Positions 1 through 4,870 of a stretch of DNA of 5,056 bases are shown here, piece by piece. Source of the DNA: Chloroflexota bacterium (GTDB taxonomy: Bacteria; Chloroflexota; Dehalococcoidia; UBA2979). Location of the stretch: NCBI GenBank assembly GCA_016875695.1, contig VGPB01000140.1:1-5056 (forward strand), written 5' to 3'. Numbering within the stretch: position 1 is the first letter of the stretch; each line of letters opens with the position of its first letter. Below the pieces are notes generated by a model. That model was given only the letters and a program-made list of their open reading frames with translations. It did not search any database and was not told the DNA's origin. The position numbers and the translations under genes were made by a program.

Positions 1-303
1 GCGCCGCTGGCTGGCGCGGGTCGCCGTGCAGACGCTCTTCATCGAGCCGGGCAGTCCATGGGAGAACGGCTACATCGAGTCCTTCAACGGCAAGCTGCGT
101 GACGAATGCCTCAACCTCGAGCGCTTCGACACGCTGCTCGAGGCGCAGGTGCTCATCGAGCGCTGGCGGTTGGAGTACAACCACCGGCGCCCGCACAGCT
201 CGCTCGGGTACCGGCCACCAGCACCCGAGGCCATCGAACCGAACCGGCTGGAGATCGCCGCCAGACTCACTCATCAGGTGCTATGAAACGCGCGGGCAGG
301 TCA
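1..303 (+). mobile_element. IS3-family insertion sequence, right-hand part (IRR end at 303), cut by window start
   Basis: The 3' part of an IS3-family element carrying the end of the transposase gene and the right terminal inverted repeat. The end is placed at 303 because the copy at the other edge of the window matches this one up to GGGCAGGTCA (294-303), after which the two flanks diverge. Read inwards, the terminus is TGACCTGCCC. IS3 elements commonly begin TGA or TGG, with the orfB stop lying close to the right end, as here (17 nt). From 118 to 267 it is identical over 150 bp to the right-hand copy. The exact IS name and group (IS407-like is my guess) cannot be assigned without a database. 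Confidence 0.88.
2..286 (+). CDS. IS3-family transposase OrfB, C-terminal part of the integrase core (5' partial)
   Basis: The last 94 residues of a DDE transposase, entering from before the window; the frame is open from base 2. The segment has the hallmark IS3/rve pattern: PGSPWENGYIESFNGKLRDE, then WRLEYNHRRPHSSLGYRPP. The Glu of YIESF is expected to be the third acidic residue of the DDE triad, which binds the catalytic metal during strand transfer. The two Asp residues and the OrfA part lie outside. The C-terminus (LTHQVL) differs slightly from that of the right-hand copy (LTQQVV). The stop TGA overlaps an ATG (ATGA, 283-286) whose frame runs on into the transporter gene. Full-length transposases of this kind are usually made by a -1 frameshift between orfA and orfB; that site is not in view. 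Confidence 0.9.
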   Translation, partial: RRWLARVAVQTLFIEPGSPWENGYIESFNGKLRDECLNLERFDTLLEAQVLIERWRLEYNHRRPHSSLGYRPPAPEAIEPNRLEIAARLTHQVL

Positions 304-329
304 CTACCTCCTTCGCTGGCCGCGTTTCA
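284..329. repeat. 9-bp inverted repeat at the IS junction
   Basis: TGAAACGCG at 284-292 is matched exactly by its reverse complement CGCGTTTCA at 321-329, with 28 nt between. The first arm lies in the right terminal repeat of the IS. The second lies in the adjacent IS-end-like fragment. Both arms are followed on the + strand by a G-rich run and CAGGTCA (297-303 and 336-342). The arrangement is what two IS ends facing the same way but belonging to opposite strands of the element would produce. Confidence 0.7.
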
Positions 330-342
330 GGGGGTCAGGTCA
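304..342 (-). mobile_element. IS left-end-like remnant (IRL plus ribosome binding site), on the opposite strand
   Basis: Read on the minus strand from 342, this stretch begins TGACCTGACCCCC. That resembles the IS terminus TGACCTGCCCCC seen at 4871. It then runs through TGAAACGCG and a strong Shine-Dalgarno GAAGGAGG, and ends at 304 where the right end of the left IS copy begins. A terminal repeat followed by a ribosome binding site is what the upstream end of an IS3-family orfA looks like. The orfA gene itself is absent. I infer a remnant of a second, oppositely oriented IS of the same or a related type, cut off just before its first start codon. Confidence 0.5.
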
Positions 343-414
343 CTTGTCGGCGAGGGCATAGCGCCGCGCCGGACGGTGGGGAGCGGCTGGCCGCGACCGA
401 CGGGGCGGCGCATA

Positions 415-1749
415 ATGCCGTGCGACCCGAGGTCACCCGAGCAGCGAGAGGCGGGACTCTTGGCCCGCACCGAGGAAGCTCGTACACCTGTGCTGACGGC
501 GCCGGCGTCCGCGCCGCTCGGGCCGCCCGCGCCGCCCCGGCGCAGGCGCGGCGGCATCGAAGCGCTGCGGCGCCGCGATTTCCGCTTCCTGTTCCTGTCC
601 ACGCTCGCGACCGGCTATGCCCAGTGGGGGCAGATGGTCGGCATGGGCTGGCTCGTGTACGAGCTCACGAACCGCTCGGCGGTGCAGCTCGCCGCGGTGA
701 GCGCCACGGCCGGGGCGGTGCGCCTGGTGCTGGGGCCGTTCACCGGCGTCGCGCTGGACCGCTGGCACCGTCGCTCCGTGGTCATCTGGTCGACGTGGCT
801 CGGTGCGCTGCAGGCGGCCGCGCTCGCCCTGCTCGTGCTCGCAGGCTTCGCCGAGGTGTGGCACATCTACGTGTTCGCGATGATCGACGCGGTGATCAGC
901 ACGCTGAACCAGAATGCGCGCGCGGCGTTCGTGTACGACATCACGGACGAGGCCACGCTCGCGAACGCGGTGACGCTGAACGCGATCGGCCAGAACATCA
1001 CGCGCATCACCGGACCGAGCATCGCGGCCGCGCTGACGTCGCCGTTCGGGAACTCGGGACCGTTTGCGTTTGTCGCGGTGATGATGTTCATCGGCACTGC
1101 GTGCACGCTGCCGATCAGCCACGTGACGCGCCAGGCGGTGGGGGTGACGGGCAACCCGCTGCGCGCGCTCGTCGATGGCGTGCGCTACGTCGCGAGCGAC
1201 GGCGCGCTGTCGGGGCTGATGGTGCTGGCGATCATCCCGGGGTTGCTAGTGTACCCCTACGTGCCCCTGCTGCCCGTGTTCGCACGCGAGGCTCTGGGCA
1301 TGGGCGCGGGCGCGTTCGGCGTGCTGCTGTCGGCGATCGGCATCGGGTCGCTCATCGGATTGCTGGCGCTGGCGTTCGTCGGCGACGTGCTGCGCAAGGG
1401 CGTGCTGCTGACGATCGCGCTACTGGTGTACACGCTGTTCCTCGTCGGCTTCAGTCAGACCAGCGAGCTGTGGCTCGCCGTCGTGCTACTCGCGGCGGCG
1501 GGGCTCACGCACGGGCTGGCGATGGCGTGGAACCAGGTGCTGCTGCAGTTGCTGCCGCGCAACGAGATGCGCGGCCGCGTCACGGGCGTGGCGCAGACGG
1601 CGTTCGCGCTGATGCCGCTCGGCGCGCTGCCGATGGGCTTGGTCGTCGACGCGTGGGGGCCGGCGCGCGGCATCGGCGCGTTCTTCACGCTCGCGGCGTT
1701 GGCGTTCATCGCGATGCTGCTGCTCTGGAAACCGCTGCGCTGCGTGTGA
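415..1749 (+). CDS. MFS transporter, MFS_3 / enterobactin-exporter-like
   Basis: An integral inner-membrane transporter of the major facilitator superfamily, 444 residues from the ATG at 415 (family usually 400-430). Residues 52-58 (RRRDFRF) lead into the first helix, as in MFS_3 proteins. Hydrophobic segments then alternate with short loops through the whole protein, consistent with about 12 helices. The motif-A loop between helices 2 and 3 is GVALDRWHRR (111-120). The conserved helix segment AIGQNITRITGP is at 190-201. A degenerate second motif A (FVGDVLRKG) is at 321-329. The start is uncertain. ATG 415 has no good ribosome binding site and adds a Pro/Arg-rich tail. TTG 460, preceded by GAGAGG, would give 429 residues, and GTG 490, preceded by GAGGAAG, would give 419. 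The frame is open upstream into the IS end. Relatives export siderophores, drugs or small acids; the substrate here is unknown. The next gene starts 39 nt downstream, so the two are probably co-transcribed. Confidence 0.85.
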   Translation: MPCDPRSPEQREAGLLARTEEARTPVLTAPASAPLGPPAPPRRRRGGIEALRRRDFRFLFLSTLATGYAQWGQMVGMGWLVYELTNRSAVQLAAVSATAGAVRLVLGPFTGVALDRWHRRSVVIWSTWLGALQAAALALLVLAGFAEVWHIYVFAMIDAVISTLNQNARAAFVYDITDEATLANAVTLNAIGQNITRITGPSIAAALTSPFGNSGPFAFVAVMMFIGTACTLPISHVTRQAVGVTGNPLRALVDGVRYVASDGALSGLMVLAIIPGLLVYPYVPLLPVFAREALGMGAGAFGVLLSAIGIGSLIGLLALAFVGDVLRKGVLLTIALLVYTLFLVGFSQTSELWLAVVLLAAAGLTHGLAMAWNQVLLQLLPRNEMRGRVTGVAQTAFALMPLGALPMGLVVDAWGPARGIGAFFTLAALAFIAMLLLWKPLRCV

Positions 1750-1752
1750 GGG

Positions 1753-1771
1753 GGCGGCGCGACGCGCCGCC
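1753..1771. other. Perfect GC palindrome in the MFS-dehydrogenase gap
   Basis: GGCGGCGCG (1753-1761) and CGCGCCGCC (1763-1771) are exact reverse complements separated by one base. In RNA they can form a short stable hairpin directly after the transporter stop and just before the ribosome binding site of the dehydrogenase. No T-run follows, so it is not a classical intrinsic terminator. It could stabilise the upstream message, cause pausing or tune expression between the two genes, but this is inference. Confidence 0.5.
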
Positions 1772-1772
1772 A

Positions 1773-1782
1773 GGGAAGGGAG
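1773..1782 (+). promoter_or_regulatory. Ribosome binding site fixing the GTG start of the dehydrogenase
   Basis: GGGAAGGGAG lies six bases before the GTG at 1789. This purine run supports that GTG as the start, in agreement with the protein beginning MDWNDTPEQARFRKEV, where acyl-CoA dehydrogenase homology normally begins. Confidence 0.65.
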
Positions 1783-1788
1783 TCGACG

Positions 1789-3006
1789 GTGGACTGGAAC
1801 GACACGCCGGAACAGGCGCGCTTCCGCAAGGAGGTGCACGAGTTCATCGGTTCGCGATTGCCGGACTACTACCGGCAGCGCGCGGTGCGTCGCGCGCAGC
1901 AGCAGGGGCTGGAGAACGACTGGCAGCAGGACTGGGTGCACGGCTCGCCGGAGGCGCAGGCGGCCGCGCGCGAGTGGGCCGCGGCGCTCGCGGAGAAGGG
2001 CTGGGCTGCGCCGCACTGGCCGAGCGAGTACGGCGGCGGCGGCCTGACGACGTTCGAGCAGTTCATCATGTCGTGGGAGTTCGCGCGCAGCGAGGCGCCG
2101 GTCGTCGGCGGGGCTGGCACGTCGCTCATCGGTCCGACGCTGCTCGTGCACGGCACGCCGGAGCAGAAGCAGCGCTTCCTTGGCCCGACGCTGCGGGGCG
2201 AGTACCTGTGGGCGCAGGGCTACTCGGAGCCGGGCGCCGGGTCCGACCTGGCGTCGCTGCAGACGCGCGCCGTGCGCGACGGCGACGAGTACGTGATCAA
2301 CGGTCAGAAGTTGTGGACTTCGACGGCGCACAAGTCCAACTGGCTCTTCGGGCTGTTCCGCACGGACCCGGACGCGCCGAAACACCGTGGGATCACGTTC
2401 ATGATGCTCGATATGCGCACGCCCGGCGTGAGCGTGCGCCCGATCATCAGCATGGGCTGGGAGCACGCGACGAACGAGACGTTCTACGAGGACGTGCGCG
2501 TGCCGGCGAGCCAGGTCGTCGGCGAGGTAAACCGCGGCTGGTACGTCGGCATGACACTGCTGGACTTCGAGCGCTCGTCGATCTCGGGCGCCGTGCAGCA
2601 GCGCATGATGCTCGAGGAGCTCGCCGAGCACCTGCGCGAGAATCGCTCGCCGAACCGCCGCGAGCTGGTGCGCCACGAGATCGCGGACCGCTACGTGGAG
2701 ACGGAGGTGGTGTTCAACCTTTCGCTGCGTATCGCATCGATGCAGGCGAGCGGTATGATCCCGAACTACGAAGCCTCGATGGGGAAGATGTACTCCACGG
2801 AGGTGCTGCAGCGCATCGCGCGCGCGAGCATGAAGGCGTTCGGCCTGTACGCGAACCTGTGGGCGGCGAACGAGCCGCTCGCGCCATTGGGCGCGCGGCA
2901 CACGCAGACCGCCGTACACAGCGTGGTGCAGACGATCGCCGGGGGCTCGAGCGAGATCCAGCGCAACATCATCGCGACGCGCGGGCTCGGCCTGCCGCGC
3001 GGCTAG
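1789..3006 (+). CDS. Acyl-CoA dehydrogenase (FadE-like, FAD-dependent)
   Basis: A 405-residue flavoenzyme of the usual family length, starting at GTG 1789. It would oxidise an acyl-CoA to the trans-2-enoyl-CoA, passing electrons through FAD to an electron-transfer flavoprotein in the cytoplasm. The N-terminal helical domain covers about 1-140. The FAD-contacting segment YSEPGAGSDLASLQTRA is at 145-161. The beta-barrel motif INGQKLWTS is at 170-178. The C-terminal helical domain ends in AGGSSEIQRNIIA (384-396). The position of the catalytic Glu of short/medium-chain enzymes (the E of EGT) is Gly385 here. Glu261 in LDFER matches the alternative base position used by isovaleryl-CoA and long-chain dehydrogenases. 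That suggests a branched, cyclic or bulky substrate, as for actinobacterial FadE enzymes of sterol side-chain degradation. No second dehydrogenase subunit is encoded nearby. The gene converges on the DUF35/thiolase-like operon, which probably acts on the same kind of CoA thioester. Confidence 0.93.
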   Translation: MDWNDTPEQARFRKEVHEFIGSRLPDYYRQRAVRRAQQQGLENDWQQDWVHGSPEAQAAAREWAAALAEKGWAAPHWPSEYGGGGLTTFEQFIMSWEFARSEAPVVGGAGTSLIGPTLLVHGTPEQKQRFLGPTLRGEYLWAQGYSEPGAGSDLASLQTRAVRDGDEYVINGQKLWTSTAHKSNWLFGLFRTDPDAPKHRGITFMMLDMRTPGVSVRPIISMGWEHATNETFYEDVRVPASQVVGEVNRGWYVGMTLLDFERSSISGAVQQRMMLEELAEHLRENRSPNRRELVRHEIADRYVETEVVFNLSLRIASMQASGMIPNYEASMGKMYSTEVLQRIARASMKAFGLYANLWAANEPLAPLGARHTQTAVHSVVQTIAGGSSEIQRNIIATRGLGLPRG

Positions 3007-3018
3007 GTCACTCGCGGT

Positions 3019-3040
3019 CGCCGGCACGGGAGTACCGGCG
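3019..3040. repeat. Small inverted repeat after the dehydrogenase stop
   Basis: CGCCGG (3019-3024) and CCGGCG (3035-3040) form a 6-bp stem with a 10-nt loop, 12 nt after the dehydrogenase stop. It is weak on its own and may simply stabilise the 3' end upstream of the larger hairpin that follows. Confidence 0.3.
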
Positions 3041-3055
3041 GCTCGAGGCAAGCGA

Positions 3056-3088
3056 GGAGCGGGGCGGCCTACACGGCCGCCCCGCTTC
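3056..3088. terminator. Strong hairpin between convergent operons (likely bidirectional terminator)
   Basis: Bases 3058-3069 pair perfectly with 3075-3086 (12 bp, almost all G-C) around the loop TACAC. One G-T and one further G-C pair extend the stem to 3056-3088. It lies in the 107-nt gap between the stops of the + strand dehydrogenase and the - strand DUF35 gene, where transcription from both sides must end. The downstream U-run is poor on the + strand (TTCGT) and absent on the - strand, as is common in GC-rich genomes. Confidence 0.7.
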
Positions 3089-3113
3089 GTGTCAACCCGT
3101 ACGCGCGGTGCGC

Positions 3114-3611
3114 CTAGGCAGGCGCAGGAGTGTACGCGGGTACGCCGGAGGCGTGCACACGCGTCGCGCCGGTCTGGTGCGGCATGCGCCGCGGTAGGCC
3201 GTCGGGGTCCGGCTCGAACTTCGGCAGCGTGAACTCGGACGTGACGTCGTCCCACACCACGCGCAGCGGCATGTCGACCTGCACGTCCTCGATCGGCACG
3301 TTGACGAGATTCGACGGCAGGCGCGGGCCCTCGTCGAGCTGTACGATCGCGTACACGTACGGTACGAGCTCGTTGAACGCGGGGTGCATGGGCTGGCGCA
3401 CGGTGGTGTAGGTGTACAGGCGGCCCCGCCCGGACACCTCGTACCACTCGAGGTCGGACGCCCAGCAGCGCGGGCAGTGCTCGCGCGCGAAGATGAACAT
3501 CATGTCGCAGGCGCGGCAGCGTTGCACCACCAGCCGGTGCTGCTTGAACGCGTCCCACATCGGCTGGTGCAGGATCGTGGGCTGCGGGAGCGGAAGCGTG
3601 TACTCGGGCAT
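3114..3611 (-). CDS. DUF35 zinc-ribbon/OB-fold protein, partner of the thiolase-like protein
   Basis: A 165-residue protein of the DUF35 (OB-fold acyl-CoA-associated) family. After a helical N-terminus (WDAFKQHRLVVQRC) comes a rubredoxin-like zinc ribbon with Cys32, Cys35, Cys46 and Cys49 (two CxxC knuckles). An OB-fold follows from about residue 55, with the typical SGRGRLYTYT (60-69), a PYVYAIVQLDEGPRLPSN stretch (83-100) and a C-terminal beta region. Such proteins pair with thiolase-superfamily subunits, for example ChsH2 DUF35 with the aldolase Ltp2, or BbsA with BbsB. They help bind or position the CoA substrate and complete the active enzyme. The gene follows the thiolase-like gene on the same strand. 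The gap is 44 nt if that gene is read to its TAG, but 101 nt if it ends at the TGA. ATG 3611 is preceded by a purine-rich GAAGAGAG eight bases upstream. A better AAGGAG (3635-3640) lies too far away, and no other in-frame start is near it. Confidence 0.92.
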   Translation of the reverse strand: MPEYTLPLPQPTILHQPMWDAFKQHRLVVQRCRACDMMFIFAREHCPRCWASDLEWYEVSGRGRLYTYTTVRQPMHPAFNELVPYVYAIVQLDEGPRLPSNLVNVPIEDVQVDMPLRVVWDDVTSEFTLPKFEPDPDGLPRRMPHQTGATRVHASGVPAYTPAPA

Positions 3612-3655
3612 CGTCTCGTCTCTCTTCGCTCGGACTCCTTACGCTCGACCGGTGG

Positions 3656-4819
3656 CTAGTAGTTCGGGTCCTTCCCGAGGACCAGCGAGCACATCTCGCT
3701 TAGTGTGCCGCCTCAGCCATTGACGAAGCAGAAGTCCAGCTTCTCGACCTGCCGATCGCCCGCGCGCCCCATCATCTGCCGCGCGGACTCGATGACGTGC
3801 GAGAAGCCGCCGGCGAGCCCGGACTGCCCGAACGAGAGCTGCCCGCCGTGCGTGTTCAGCGGCAGGTTACCCTTGTACGTGAAGTCCATGGAGCTGGCGA
3901 AGTCGCCGACCTCGCCCTTCTTGCAGAAGCCGGCGTCTTCCAGCGAGACGGCGACGGTGATCGTGTAGCAGTCGTACAGCGAGAGCATGTCCATGTCGCG
4001 CGGCGAGAGCTGCGCGTTCTGGAACGCCTGGCGCGCCGAGAACTTGACGGGCGTGTCGACCATCTTGATCGCGTGCGCGGGCGGGATGCCGTGCTCGATG
4101 GACACGCCCGCGCCGAGCAGGTAGACGGGCGGGTGCGGCCCGGCCTTCGCGCGGTCGGCGCTGGTAATCACCATCGCCGCGGCGCCCGTGGTGGGCATGA
4201 CGCACTCGAGCAGCTTGAGCGGGTCCGACACCATGCGTGAGTTCATGACGTCATCGACAGTCAGCGGCGTCCCGTAGAAGGCGGCGAGCGGGTTGGCCTG
4301 CGCGTTGAAGCGCTGGTCGACCGCGATCTTCGCGAGCTGCTCCTGCGTGGTGCCGAACTCGAACATGTGGCGCTGCGCGATCATCGCGTAGTTGGAGTTC
4401 TGCGCGACGCCCGGTCCGTACGGGAACTCGTAGTTGGCCTGGTAGGTATTCGGCGCGCCCATGCCGGGCAGCACGTCACCGGCCGGCGTGTTGATGACGC
4501 ACACGACGTTGTTCGCCATGCCCGTCGAGACGGCCATCGTGGCCAGCGGCACCATAATCGCGGCGGTGGCGCCGAACATGTTGACGCCGTGCGCCCAGCG
4601 CGGGCGGATCCCGAGGTACTCCGCGAGCGCCGCCGGCTCGCCCAGCGCGAGCTCTGTGATCAGGCCGTCGACGTCTTCCTTGAGCAGCCCCGCGTCCGCG
4701 ATCGCTTCGATCGCCACCTCGGCGGCGAGCCCGATGCCGGTGCGGTCCGGCCGGCGGCGCATGGGCCGCAGCTCCCCGATGCCGATGATAGCGCCTTTGC
4801 CTCGCAGGGACTTGTCCAT
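3656..4819 (-). CDS. Thiolase-superfamily (SCP2-thiolase/Ltp2-like) protein with in-frame TGA, possible selenoprotein
   Basis: A thiolase-fold acyl-CoA enzyme, 368 residues to the TGA at 3713-3715, or 387 if that codon is read through to the TAG at 3656-3658. The start MDKSLRGKGAIIGIGE is chosen because AAGGAG lies five bases upstream and this is where family homology begins. An upstream ATG (4891) in the IS end is in frame but lacks family-like sequence. Motifs in order: AIIGIGE (10-16); LAAEVAIEAIADAGL (31-45); an N-terminal nucleophile region MFGATAA (81-87) with no Cys; SLYDCYT (280-286); and NTHGGQLSFGQSG (322-334), where thiolases have a GHP motif. Missing the Cys and GHP points away from classical thiolysis, towards an Ltp2-like aldolase or related C-C bond enzyme working with the DUF35 protein next door. 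Ending at the TGA removes the conserved glycine loop and last strand, but the continuing frame (GGTLSEMCSLVLG and five more residues) supplies exactly these. The TGA may encode selenocysteine (residue 369), or the gene may be a recent nonsense mutant. Confidence 0.82.
3676..3715 (-). promoter_or_regulatory. Candidate bacterial SECIS-like hairpin starting at the in-frame UGA
   Basis: In the mRNA, bases +13 to +18 after the UGA (AGCGAG, 3700-3695) pair perfectly with +24 to +29 (CUCGCU, 3689-3684) around the loop AUGUG. Below this, ACU can pair with GGU with one bulged A. At the base, UGAGG (including the UGA) can pair with CCUCG (3680-3676). UGA-to-loop distance is 18 nt, within the usual range of bacterial SECIS elements, where the UGA sits at or near the base of a coding-region hairpin. 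A G among the first two loop bases, usual in such elements, is present only if the closing G-C pair is opened. GC-rich RNA folds easily, so support is moderate. Confidence 0.35.
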
Positions 4820-4824
4820 CACGA

Positions 4825-4830
4825 CTCCTT
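4825..4830 (-). promoter_or_regulatory. Ribosome binding site deciding the start of the thiolase-like gene
   Basis: AAGGAG on the minus strand, five bases before ATG 4819. It favours this start over the in-frame ATG at 4891, which lies in the IS terminus and would add 24 residues of non-family sequence. Confidence 0.7.
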
Positions 4831-4870
4831 GCCAGTTCCCGGCGATCCCCTCGAAGACTCCCATACTACC

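Noticed and set aside
411..416. CATAAT as a -10 promoter box before the transporter
   Set aside because: No convincing -35 box lies at 16-18 bp, and the hexamer overlaps the proposed start codon. A single AT-rich hexamer in GC-rich DNA is weak evidence.
99..3197. A 1032-codon open frame overlapping the transporter and dehydrogenase
   Set aside because: It is Arg/Ala-rich with no recognisable motifs and runs across two well-supported genes in another frame. High GC content removes stop codons from shadow frames.
1486..3558. A 690-codon antisense frame under the dehydrogenase and DUF35 genes
   Set aside because: Low-complexity Arg/Ala/His-rich translation with no domain pattern, spanning the terminator and two real genes. 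This is a GC-driven artefact.
3635..3640. AAGGAG as the ribosome binding site of the DUF35 gene
   Set aside because: It lies 23 nt before the ATG and no in-frame start codon is closer to it. The weaker GAAGAGAG at the proper distance is more likely used.
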